From Pectobacterium parmentieri (lineage in GTDB: Bacteria; Pseudomonadota; Gammaproteobacteria; Enterobacterales; Enterobacteriaceae): a stretch of 64,000 nucleotides of DNA. A program made the translations under genes and the position numbers. The stretch covers positions 310,001-374,000 of the forward strand of contig NZ_CP015749.1 of assembly GCF_001742145.1 (NCBI RefSeq), read 5' to 3'. Below are positions 56,501 through 64,000 of this stretch, one piece after another. Below the pieces are notes generated by a model. It saw nothing but the letters and a program-made list of their open reading frames with translations. It was not told where the DNA came from and ran no database searches. Each line of letters starts with the position of its first letter. The first letter of the stretch is position 1.

Positions 56501-57331
56501 ATGTCAGGCATAAATCGTCAGGAACTGCTGACAAGATTCCGCGCAATGATCGCCCGCCGTGAACCGATTATCGGTGGTGGTGCGGGAACCGGGCTTTCCG
56601 CAAAATGTGAAGAAGCGGGCGGCATCGATCTGATCGTGATCTACAACTCTGGGCGCTATCGTATGGCGGGGAGAGGGTCGCTGGCTGGCCTGTTGGCCTA
56701 CGGCAACGCGAATGAAATCGTCGTGGATATGGCGAAAGAAGTGCTACCGGTTGTAAAGCACACGCCGGTGCTGGCGGGTGTTAACGGCACCGATCCTTTT
56801 TGCCAGTTTGATAAGTTTCTGGATGACCTGAAAGCGCTGGGGTTCTCTGGCGTGCAAAACTTCCCAACCGTGGGGCTGATTGACGGTAATTTCCGCGCCA
56901 ATCTGGAAGAAACTGGCATGGGGTATGCGCTGGAAGTGGACATGATTCGTCTGGCGCATGAAAAAGACATGCTGACTACACCTTATGTGTTCAGTGCAGA
57001 AGATGCGGTTGCGATGACGAAAGCGGGGGCGGATATCATTGTGCCACACATGGGATTAACGACTGGTGGCAACATTGGGGCAGAAACTTCGCTTAATCTG
57101 GCGGATTGCATTCCGTTGATTAACCACTGGGCGGATGCAGCAAAAGCAGTGCGTAAGGATGTGATTGTGCTGTGTCACGGTGGGCCGATTTCAACGCCGC
57201 AGGATGCACAGTTCATTATGGATCACTGTCCACAGTGTGATGGTTTTTACGGTGCCAGCTCCATGGAGCGGCTACCGACAGAAATAGCGTTAACGGCTAC
57301 GACACAGCAATTCAAAAAAATTAAGCGTTAA
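56501..57331 (+). CDS. Phosphoenolpyruvate hydrolase-like TIM-barrel protein
   Basis: The 276-residue protein fits the PEP-hydrolase-like (PEP mutase-related) TIM-barrel family: [58 protein letters not shown] and [15 protein letters not shown]. Family enzymes are only tentatively linked to PEP or carbon-carbon hydrolysis. It is the second gene of the operon with the Tm-1-like protein and AGGGAGAAGG precedes its ATG. Probably controlled by the divergent TetR regulator. Confidence 0.8.
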   Translation: MSGINRQELLTRFRAMIARREPIIGGGAGTGLSAKCEEAGGIDLIVIYNSGRYRMAGRGSLAGLLAYGNANEIVVDMAKEVLPVVKHTPVLAGVNGTDPFCQFDKFLDDLKALGFSGVQNFPTVGLIDGNFRANLEETGMGYALEVDMIRLAHEKDMLTTPYVFSAEDAVAMTKAGADIIVPHMGLTTGGNIGAETSLNLADCIPLINHWADAAKAVRKDVIVLCHGGPISTPQDAQFIMDHCPQCDGFYGASSMERLPTEIALTATTQQFKKIKR

Positions 57332-57410
57332 CACACTTTTTGGCTCTATACCCGCTGATGTCCTAAAGCAGGAGTGAAGGCGGGTAAATTTTGCGCCAAT
57401 ATCAGGGATA

Positions 57411-57436
57411 CGGCCAGCGTAGGCTGGCCGACATTT
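57411..57436. terminator. Terminator between convergent genes
   Basis: CGGCCAGC and GCTGGCCG form a perfect 8-bp stem with a GTAG loop followed by ACATTTTAT. It lies between the PEP-hydrolase-like gene and the convergent DUF2628 gene. Confidence 0.6.
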
Positions 57437-57450
57437 TATGTGAACGAAGG

Positions 57451-57861
57451 TTAGAACATACCTTCAAACGGGTTCCAGCTTTTGCTGTTCCGGGTTTCTT
57501 TCAGGTAGTAGGCGTAGTTGGCGGTTGATCCCCACATAACACTGAGAGCAAGGCCAATAGGCGTGTCCATATTTTCGGGGATCGTGACGTCAAAGATGAT
57601 TTGAATAAAATTGACAATAATGCCAATAGCAATAGTAATAGCAAATAGCGTCAGATTTTTTCGCCATAATCCAAGTACAAAGAAGTAAATTAGGCCAAAA
57701 AAGAAAGCTATAAAGTTGAAGTTAATCCGTATTTTTTCGAAAAAACTGAGGTTTTTTAATGCATTCTTATGGGCTGGCGTATTGGGTGCGCCAAACTCAT
57801 TATAAAACGAGATGCGGGTTTGCCATTTTTTTGAGTATTGCTTCTCTACGGTGTTTTCCAT
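57451..57861 (-). CDS. DUF2628 membrane protein
   Basis: The 136-residue protein has three likely membrane segments (FIAFFFGLIYFFVLGLW, LFAITIAIGIIVNFIQI, and a weaker third near IGLALSVMWGS). It starts with a basic cytoplasmic part and ends KSWNPFEGMF. It resembles the DUF2628 family. No function is known. The gene stands alone. Confidence 0.75.
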   Translation of the reverse strand: MENTVEKQYSKKWQTRISFYNEFGAPNTPAHKNALKNLSFFEKIRINFNFIAFFFGLIYFFVLGLWRKNLTLFAITIAIGIIVNFIQIIFDVTIPENMDTPIGLALSVMWGSTANYAYYLKETRNSKSWNPFEGMF

Positions 57862-58420
57862 AACAGATCCCTTATTTTGTATCGTGAATAATATTGCTGT
57901 AAATAATTTCGGTAGCGATTTTACTGGCTGGGTTTCCTTATCGCCACTATGAAGTTTTTTTGTATTACTTTCCGTTAATACTTTTTTTGTACCTCACTGT
58001 GGTAATTGAGTGTGGTTATTAGTAGCGTGCTAATTTTTAGCTATTATGACCGCGTTAATCACATCGGTAGTAGGGTTAATCAACGGTGAGGCTAAATTTA
58101 CTCGTCGCGGGAAATTTATTTTCATAATTAATTATTCTTATTATTTTAATTAATGCAGAATAATTGATTGATATAAGTAAAATTTAATATTGCGATTAAC
58201 ACCTGCCTCTGCTCGATTTCTTCATGTAATAGCAAGAAATAGCGGTGTTTATTGGCGTTAATCGAGCGTTTATTATCGACTCTTGATTCCTCTATCGCTC
58301 AGAAACTCTGTTTATGCTCAGGAAAAAAGAAGTACTGAATAGCGTTTTAGGTCGCGCCGGTAAGAAATCCACTGTTATAAATGCTATTTTTCACAGTGCA
58401 GGAACTTCGGAGAAATAGCG
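57862..58420. other. AT-rich intergenic region, no gene seen
   Basis: About 560 bases between divergent genes. It contains several A/T runs and likely promoters for both sides, but no clear hairpin or operator is recognised. Confidence 0.5.
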
Positions 58421-59464
58421 ATGACATGGCGTATCACGATAGGATTAATAACAAACTTACTACTCAGTTTTACCGTTATGGCAGATACGGGGGTCGGGTT
58501 TCAACAAATAACCCTGGCTGATGGGGTTAATAATAGGTCGTTGGATGTCGCCGTATTTTATCCTGCCTCGTCATCACAACAGGCTACGATAATTGGTGAG
58601 AATGTTGTTTTTCCCGGTATCGCAGTGAGCAAAAGTGCTGTGCCTGAATCCGGTGAACATCCTTTGATTGTGGTTTCACACGGTTATGGTGGGAGTTGGT
58701 TTAATCAGCTCTGGCTGGCGCAAGCCTTAGTCAAGCAAGGTTATATTGTTGCCGCGCCTAATCACCCAGGAACGACGACTAAAGATATGCGGATGGAGAA
58801 CGCTCAAGAATTGTGGCAACGGCCTAAGGACATCAGCCGCGTCATTACGGCATTACTTGCTACGCCGGAAAAAACGGGACAGGTTGATGCGAAGCGCATT
58901 GCCGCTGTGGGTCATTCGCTGGGAGGGTGGACGGTGCTTGAGCTTGCGGGTGGACGTTTCAGCACAGATCAATTTGAACGGGACTGTCTGACACACGTTG
59001 GGCTGGCTTCCTGCAATGTTTATGAAAAGATGCAGGTCGCAAAAAGTGCCCCATCGCGCGCGCAGCTTGATACATCATTAGCCGATCGACGCATCGGCGC
59101 GGTGGTCTCGCTGGATATGGGGCTGGCAAGAGGGTTTACCACGGAGAGTCTGGCCGCAATAAATATTCCTGTCTTGATTATGGCAGCGGGGTATCCCAAT
59201 GAAGAACTACCTGCCGAACTGGAATCTCACTATCTGGTGCAGAAAATGTCGCCAGCGCATTCAGCGTATAAGGAAATTGCTGACGCGACGCATTTTAGCT
59301 TCATGCAGCTTTGTAAACCGGGTGCCGTTGAGATCATCAACGCCGAAAACCCAGGAGACGGCATGATTTGCCTCGATGGCGGTGAACGCTCGCGTGAGCA
59401 GATTCATCAGGAAGTGGCAAAAGATATCAGTGGCTTTCTTCAGACGGCGTGGCTGAAGCCGTAG
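58421..59464 (+). CDS. Secreted alpha/beta hydrolase (dienelactone hydrolase/PAF-acetylhydrolase-like)
   Basis: The 347-residue protein has a signal peptide (IGLITNLLLSFTVMA) and an alpha/beta hydrolase domain: VVSHGYGGSWFNQ for the oxyanion region and AAVGHSLGGWTVLE with the nucleophile serine. A late histidine in IADATHFSFMQ is the likely catalytic base. Two cysteine pairs (RDCLTHVGLASCN, QLCKPG and MICLDGG) fit a periplasmic protein. It may be an esterase or lipase-like enzyme; substrate unknown. Its last 38 bases overlap the convergent AraC-type gene. Confidence 0.8.
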   Translation: MTWRITIGLITNLLLSFTVMADTGVGFQQITLADGVNNRSLDVAVFYPASSSQQATIIGENVVFPGIAVSKSAVPESGEHPLIVVSHGYGGSWFNQLWLAQALVKQGYIVAAPNHPGTTTKDMRMENAQELWQRPKDISRVITALLATPEKTGQVDAKRIAAVGHSLGGWTVLELAGGRFSTDQFERDCLTHVGLASCNVYEKMQVAKSAPSRAQLDTSLADRRIGAVVSLDMGLARGFTTESLAAINIPVLIMAAGYPNEELPAELESHYLVQKMSPAHSAYKEIADATHFSFMQLCKPGAVEIINAENPGDGMICLDGGERSREQIHQEVAKDISGFLQTAWLKP

Positions 59465-60506
59465 CTTGTTCCTGAAGTGGGTACTGACTACGCCAGACGC
59501 TGGGACTCACGCCAGTTAACCGCAAAAACTCGCGGTTGAAGTTTGATTTAGTCTGAAACCCACTCTCCAGCATGATATCTGTGATGCGCGCATCCGTTTG
59601 GCTGAGGAGGCGCTTAGCCTCCTCGATGCGGTATTCATTTATCACCTGCGAGAAATTACGCCCGTGAACGCGATTGATGGTTTCGGACAGGCGTCTGAGC
59701 GGTATTCCCATACGTCGGCTTAGGCGCTGAAGCGTCATACTCGGATCGGTGTATAGCGTATGAGTGCGGATGAAATCATCTAACACTTTCGCCAGTTGGT
59801 GCTCATCGTCGGTAGCGGGGGGCGTTTCAGGTTTCTGGTCAGGTGGCGCGGCAAGTCCTGCTTGCGGTGATGTGCGATGCGTGATGATAAGCAGGGTCAA
59901 TATCGCCAGCATGACAATATGGAATGCGGTGATGATGGTCGCCGCGCTATTACCGCGGTAGAAAGCGATATCTAGTGCAATCACCGTGTCAATCGCGCCG
60001 GAAACCAGGACATACAATCCTGCGATAAACGGTGCGCGTTTCCACATCGGCGATGGTGTTTGAAGATGGCGAGCGCGGTAAATCAGCGTAGCCCCATAAC
60101 CGAAGTAAATACTCACCAGCGCTATATCGATGAGCGGAATGGTCGTTCTACTCTGAATCAAGCCTGCACCAAGGGTGAACAAGGACGGTAGCAGGTGAAA
60201 GAAAGGCAACTGCCGTCTGCGCATTAAGGCATTGGGGGCTTTCTCTCCAGGGGAGAAAAGGCAGAGCCATAGCAATGACGGAATCGATGCAGCAATAGCG
60301 GGTTGGATAAACAGGGGGAAGGCAAAATGGCTGCCCCACCGTAATGCCACCAGCGCCAGTGCAATACAGCTCACACCGATGAATATCGCCTCTGCTTTGG
60401 TATTACGCCTTTCAGTCTCTTTATTTTGAATATGCAGAAGCTGGATGCGAAGGAACAAAATAACCAGCAGAAGTGCGGTGATAAATGGTAAGGGAATCGT
60501 GGTCAT
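59427..60506 (-). CDS. AraC-family regulator with an N-terminal multi-pass membrane domain
   Basis: The 359-residue protein has about seven hydrophobic segments over residues 5-215 (ITALLLVILFL, IFIGVSCIALALVAL, IPSLLWLCLF, FTLGAGLI, IALVSIYFGYG, FIAGLYVLVSGAI, IVMLAILTLLIIT). A C-terminal AraC-type double helix-turn-helix follows (RLSRRMGIPLRRLSETIN, then ITDIMLESGFQTKSNFNREF). It could sense a membrane or periplasmic signal and regulate genes directly. The convergent hydrolase gene overlaps it, an obvious candidate for linked function. Confidence 0.8.
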   Translation of the reverse strand: MTTIPLPFITALLLVILFLRIQLLHIQNKETERRNTKAEAIFIGVSCIALALVALRWGSHFAFPLFIQPAIAASIPSLLWLCLFSPGEKAPNALMRRRQLPFFHLLPSLFTLGAGLIQSRTTIPLIDIALVSIYFGYGATLIYRARHLQTPSPMWKRAPFIAGLYVLVSGAIDTVIALDIAFYRGNSAATIITAFHIVMLAILTLLIITHRTSPQAGLAAPPDQKPETPPATDDEHQLAKVLDDFIRTHTLYTDPSMTLQRLSRRMGIPLRRLSETINRVHGRNFSQVINEYRIEEAKRLLSQTDARITDIMLESGFQTKSNFNREFLRLTGVSPSVWRSQYPLQEQATASATPSEESH

Positions 60507-60523
60507 ATTGTGGGTCTGATGAG

Positions 60524-60556
60524 GCCGCGCCGCCGGAATAACCCCGGTAGCGCGGC
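60524..60556 (-). terminator. GC-rich hairpin after mltC
   Basis: GCCGCGC and GCGCGGC pair, with a partly paired interior, between the mltC end and the AraC-type gene start. No T-run is clear, so terminator function is tentative. Confidence 0.35.
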
Positions 60557-60575
60557 GTTCTGTGGATCACGTGAA

Positions 60576-61649
60576 TTAGCGGCGATAATTTTTCTGTGCC
60601 GTATTCACTTTGTACAGGTAGCGACGTGATTCACCAGACGGGTGCTTCGTCGTCAGCGTTTGGTAGACATCGCCCGGAGACATATTGTTGATAATGCCCA
60701 CAGCGCGATCGCGGTCGCTGGAGAAGACGCGCAACACGCTGCCTGCGCCACCGTTATACGCGGTGATGACGGCGTAGCGTTTCGATGTCGGGTTCTCAAT
60801 ACCGGCCAGATAGCTGTTCTTCAGAATCGACAAATAGGCGGTACCTGCATCGATATTTTGTTCTGGATCGAACAAATAGCTGCGACTCGGCTGTCCCCAT
60901 TTCCCTTTCATTTTGAAGACGTCACGTCCTGCGCTGTGCTGCACCACCTGCATCAGACCTAATGCATCGGAACGGCTGACGGCGTAAGGGTTGAAGCTGG
61001 ATTCTGTCTGCATAATCGCCAGAATCAGCGACTCTTCAATACCGTAACGCTCGGAGGCTTTACGCACCAGCGGCAGGTATTTGTGCGCACGCTTATCCAG
61101 ATGGTTAGGGACAAGCTGCATCGTGACCGACCAGATAACGTGCAGGCCAGAGGTCCGTTTTTGCAGACGGTTCTGGAGTAGATAATCCGCGAAGCTGGCA
61201 GCACGGCCTTCCCAGCGGATCGCTTGTCCGGTGTTATCCAGCACCTGACCGTACAGCAGCGGTTCGCGGCTGATTTGGATATCGTTAGCGTCGGAATACA
61301 GGTCGGTGTTACTGGCGTCATCGCCCATCAGCAGGGTGGTGATAATCGCCTGACGCAGGCTGGCGACGGAGTTGGTCGCTGAAAGGGTTTCGATCGTGAT
61401 CGTACCGGCATCAAAGTTGATGTGGCTACGCGTCTGATATTGATCGGTGTATTTAACGTAGTCTTTCGGACCGGCGATCAGAACTTCATTCATCCCCCAG
61501 ATATTTTCGATGTTGTTGGCAAATTGCCCCATCAAAATATCGAAAGCATTGGTATCCTTGAGAAATTCTTCGTCGTTGGTATTCCCTTTGTTTCCCGAAC
61601 AGGAAACCAGCAACGGAGCAATCACCAGCAGAGCTAATATTTTCTTCAT
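60576..61649 (-). CDS. mltC: Membrane-bound lytic transglycosylase C
   Basis: The 357-residue lipoprotein has a signal peptide with lipobox LLVSCSG (lipidated C17). A C-terminal SLT domain follows, with catalytic glutamate in [12 protein letters not shown] and [13 protein letters not shown]. It cleaves peptidoglycan glycan strands from the inner face of the outer membrane. ATG 61649 is chosen because the signal peptide begins there; a start 102 bases upstream is not supported. It is third in mutY-yggX-mltC. Confidence 0.95.
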   Translation of the reverse strand: MKKILALLVIAPLLVSCSGNKGNTNDEEFLKDTNAFDILMGQFANNIENIWGMNEVLIAGPKDYVKYTDQYQTRSHINFDAGTITIETLSATNSVASLRQAIITTLLMGDDASNTDLYSDANDIQISREPLLYGQVLDNTGQAIRWEGRAASFADYLLQNRLQKRTSGLHVIWSVTMQLVPNHLDKRAHKYLPLVRKASERYGIEESLILAIMQTESSFNPYAVSRSDALGLMQVVQHSAGRDVFKMKGKWGQPSRSYLFDPEQNIDAGTAYLSILKNSYLAGIENPTSKRYAVITAYNGGAGSVLRVFSSDRDRAVGIINNMSPGDVYQTLTTKHPSGESRRYLYKVNTAQKNYRR

Positions 61650-61701
61650 ATAACAAGCCGTGTCGGAATAGGGACGTAAGCGGGCCCGAAAGCCCGCCAT
61701 C

Positions 61702-61974
61702 TCAGTGGCTCGGAGGCGTGTAGCCTTCGATGTGAACGTCCTTCCCTTCAAACAGAAACTTGATCATCTCCTGTTCCAGTAGCTTACGGTCGTCAACATT
61801 CATCATGCTGAGTTTCTTCTCGTTGATCAGCATGGTTTGCTTGGTTTGCCACTGCGCCCAGGCTTCTTTAGAAATGTCGTTATAGATGCGCTTGCCCAGA
61901 TCGCCGGGATAGAGCTGGAAGTCCTGCCCTTCGGCGTCGCGTTGTAAAAAAGTACAAAAAATCGTTCTGCTCAT
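61702..61974 (-). CDS. yggX: Fe(2+)-trafficking protein YggX
   Basis: The 90-residue protein begins [16 protein letters not shown] with conserved C7 and continues [19 protein letters not shown]. It protects iron-sulfur proteins against oxidation and may move iron. The start overlaps the mutY stop by four bases. Length matches E. coli. Confidence 0.95.
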   Translation of the reverse strand: MSRTIFCTFLQRDAEGQDFQLYPGDLGKRIYNDISKEAWAQWQTKQTMLINEKKLSMMNVDDRKLLEQEMIKFLFEGKDVHIEGYTPPSH

Positions 61975-63077
61975 GCTTCTTCCTCATCAATTGCGCAGGC
62001 ATTTAAACGTGTTGACTGTGGGTGAGCCAGTTCCCTCAGTAGGCGTTCTACCGGGGCGGCCAGTCCGACAGACGGCGGCTGCGCTAAGTTATACCAGAGA
62101 CCCGCACCGTCATCCATGCAGGACCTGTTTTGTGAACGATCGTCCTGCGATACGTTCAGCCAGAGCGGAACAATATCCAGATGAAAATGGCTGAATGTGT
62201 GGCGGAACGCGACAAGCTGTTGCAATCCATCAGGATTCAGACCGCGTTGTTGCAGCCAGAGTTCCAATTCCTGACGTTCACTGAACTGTGGGAAGCAAAA
62301 TAGCCCACCCCACAGGCCCACGGTAGGGCGCTGTTGCAGCCAGACCTGAGAGTCCTGTTGCATCAGCAGGAACCAGCCCGTTTTTTCCGGCAGTGTCTGC
62401 TTCGGTTTCTTACCGGGATATTGCGCCCAACTGTGGTTAGCGTAAGCAATGCAGCCGGTGTTCAGAGGGCACAGTTCGCACTTGGGGCGACTGCGGGTGC
62501 AAACCATCGCACCGAGGTCCATCATCGCCTGATTAAACTGGCTGACGCCTTCGGCGGGTGTCACATCCTCACTGCGCGCCCACAGTTTCTTTTCGACTTC
62601 TTTCTTGCCCGGCCAGCCGTCAACGGCGTAGCAGCGTGCCAGCACGCGCTTCACGTTGCCGTCAAGGATCGGGAAATGCTGGCCGAGAGAGAGCGACAAC
62701 ACCGCGCCTGCGGTAGAGCGCCCGACGCCCGGTAACGCCGCGACTTCATCAAAGGTGGTGGGGAAATCACCGCCGTGGCGCGACACAATGGTCTGCGCGG
62801 CTTTGTGTAGATTACGCGCACGGGCGTAGTAGCCCAGCCCAGTCCATAAGTGGAGCACTTCATCCAGCGGTGCTGCCGCCAGTGCGTTCACGTTGGGAAA
62901 GCGAGCCATAAAGCGTTGGAAATAAGGAATAACCGTGGTGACCTGCGTTTGTTGCAGCATCACTTCGGATAGCCATACTTTATAGGGCGTTTTCTCAAGC
63001 TGCCATGGCAGGGTTTTGCGGCCATAGCGTTGATACCAGTCCAGCACCTGATGGGCGAACTGTTGCGCTTGCATCAT
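61971..63077 (-). CDS. mutY: Adenine DNA glycosylase MutY
   Basis: The 368-residue enzyme removes adenine mispaired with 8-oxoguanine. It has a helix-hairpin-helix ([13 protein letters not shown], about residues 114-126) with catalytic D139 in [12 protein letters not shown]. The [4Fe-4S] ligands are in [17 protein letters not shown], and a C-terminal NUDIX-like domain ([23 protein letters not shown]) recognises 8-oxoguanine. Two ATGs overlap at the start (63077, 63074); the second matches E. coli MQASQF. It is divergent from trmB. Confidence 0.95.
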   Translation of the reverse strand: MMQAQQFAHQVLDWYQRYGRKTLPWQLEKTPYKVWLSEVMLQQTQVTTVIPYFQRFMARFPNVNALAAAPLDEVLHLWTGLGYYARARNLHKAAQTIVSRHGGDFPTTFDEVAALPGVGRSTAGAVLSLSLGQHFPILDGNVKRVLARCYAVDGWPGKKEVEKKLWARSEDVTPAEGVSQFNQAMMDLGAMVCTRSRPKCELCPLNTGCIAYANHSWAQYPGKKPKQTLPEKTGWFLLMQQDSQVWLQQRPTVGLWGGLFCFPQFSERQELELWLQQRGLNPDGLQQLVAFRHTFSHFHLDIVPLWLNVSQDDRSQNRSCMDDGAGLWYNLAQPPSVGLAAPVERLLRELAHPQSTRLNACAIDEEEA

Positions 63078-63242
63078 AAAATGGGGTCACTATCCGACAG
63101 GTAAAAAGTTTGACTGCGATTCCAGCACAGAGTGAATGTGCTGTAAACCGGAACTTTCCGAGGCAGTGGGCTTGCTAAACCGCGGTATCCTTGCATAATG
63201 CGCGTTTCCTTAATGTAATCGGACAGCAAGTAAGCACTCTTT

Positions 63243-63962
63243 ATGATTAACAACGTCATTTCACCGGAATTTGATGAAAACGGGCGCCCGATGCGTCGTA
63301 TTCGCAGTTTTGTCCGCCGTCAGGGGCGCTTGACCAACGGGCAACAGTTGGCGCTGGATAACTACTGGCCGGTGATGGGTGTGGAATATCAGACCGAACA
63401 GGTAGATTTTAACGCGCTATTTGGTCGTGACGCGCCAGTGGTGCTGGAAATTGGTTTTGGGATGGGAGCATCGCTGGTGACGATGGCGGCGCAGCATCCC
63501 GAACAAAACTTCCTCGGTATTGAAGTTCACCTGCCGGGCGTGGGGGCGTGCCTTGCTTCCGCACAGGAAGCGGGGATCAGCAATCTGCGCGTGATGTGTC
63601 ATGATGCGCTTGAAGTACTGATGAAGATGATCCCCGATGGCTCACTATCCATGGTTCAACTCTTTTTCCCTGACCCGTGGCACAAAGCCCGTCATAATAA
63701 ACGTCGTATCGTGCAGGTGCCGTTCGTCGAACTGGTGCAGAGTAAGTTGAAAGTTGGCGGTGTGTTCCATATGGCAACCGACTGGGAACCTTATGCGCAA
63801 CACATGCTCGAAGTGATGACGTCTGTCGCTGGGTACCGTAATCTTTCCGATAATAATGAGTACGTTGTGCGGCCGGAATCCCGTCCGCTGACGAAATTTG
63901 AAGCACGCGGCCAGCGTTTGGGGCATGGCGTGTGGGATCTGATGTTTGAGAGGATAAAATAA
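63243..63962 (+). CDS. trmB: tRNA (guanine-N7)-methyltransferase
   Basis: The 239-residue protein places m7G at position 46 of tRNAs. SAM motif I is [12 protein letters not shown] near residue 70. [18 protein letters not shown] is the family signature, and the C-terminus is [13 protein letters not shown]. It matches E. coli TrmB from the start ([20 protein letters not shown]). yggL follows one base after its stop. Confidence 0.95.
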   Translation: MINNVISPEFDENGRPMRRIRSFVRRQGRLTNGQQLALDNYWPVMGVEYQTEQVDFNALFGRDAPVVLEIGFGMGASLVTMAAQHPEQNFLGIEVHLPGVGACLASAQEAGISNLRVMCHDALEVLMKMIPDGSLSMVQLFFPDPWHKARHNKRRIVQVPFVELVQSKLKVGGVFHMATDWEPYAQHMLEVMTSVAGYRNLSDNNEYVVRPESRPLTKFEARGQRLGHGVWDLMFERIK

Positions 63963-63963
63963 A

Positions 63964-64000
63964 ATGGCACAAGCTCGTAGCCGTCGTTTGCGTAAAAAAC
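63964..64000 (+). CDS. yggL: YggL (50S ribosome-associated), N-terminal start only
   Basis: The last 37 bases encode MAQARSRRLRKK, the start of YggL (MAKNRSRRLRKK in E. coli). Only 12 residues are in the window. The order trmB-yggL matches E. coli. Confidence 0.8.
   Translation, partial: MAQARSRRLRKK

Overview
The window looks like a chromosomal stretch of a soft-rot enterobacterium, most likely Pectobacterium or a close relative. This is inferred from protein resemblance and from enterobacterial gene order: gmhA-yafJ-dpaA, dinB-pepD-gpt-frsA-crl-proBA-tRNA-Thr, and tRNA-Phe-speC-mltC-yggX-mutY-trmB-yggL. No database search was possible.

Layout. Positions 1-4.2 kb and 14.2-16.6 kb hold the two halves of the methionine salvage (MTA recycling) pathway: yafV, a methionine aminotransferase, mtnBCD, mtnA and mtnK. 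Tandem MetJ-box-like operators lie in both divergent promoter regions. Between the halves, 4.7-14.2 kb is an orphan type VI secretion (T6SS) island. It contains a truncated vgrG, a decayed effector tail, six tandem paralogous secreted proteins that are probably immunity proteins, and a PAAR gene interrupted by an IS3-family (IS407-like) element. The six paralogues form a regular array of about 1,080 bp per unit. They have a constant core, shuffled N- and C-terminal modules, and alternating spacer types. This array is the most unusual feature of the window.

16.6-38.4 kb is mostly housekeeping: yajD, fadE with a FadR-like site, gmhA, yafJ, dpaA, a methyltransferase/XRE regulator pair, dinB with a LexA box, pepD, gpt, frsA, crl, proB, proA and a multicopper oxidase. 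Two large tandem ankyrin-repeat genes sit between frsA and crl.

39.1-49.1 kb is a composite integration hotspot between tRNA-Thr(CGT) and tRNA-Phe(GAA), whose 3' ends face each other. It holds a tRNA-Thr-adjacent integrase, a decayed second integrase with attachment-site remnant, and an island of about 7.8 kb at tRNA-Phe. That island carries a two-gene CBASS anti-phage system (CD-NTase with a C-terminal sensor domain, plus a Cap15-like membrane effector), a decayed SMC-like ATPase tail, ccdAB, a MobC-like mobilisation protein, an Ash-like ORF, small ORFs and its own integrase.

49.4-64 kb returns to the backbone: speC with a possible leader ORF, ansP, an SDR remnant, a TetR regulator divergent from a Tm-1-like/PEP-hydrolase-like operon, a DUF2628 membrane protein, a secreted alpha/beta hydrolase convergent with a membrane AraC-type regulator, then mutY-yggX-mltC and trmB-yggL.
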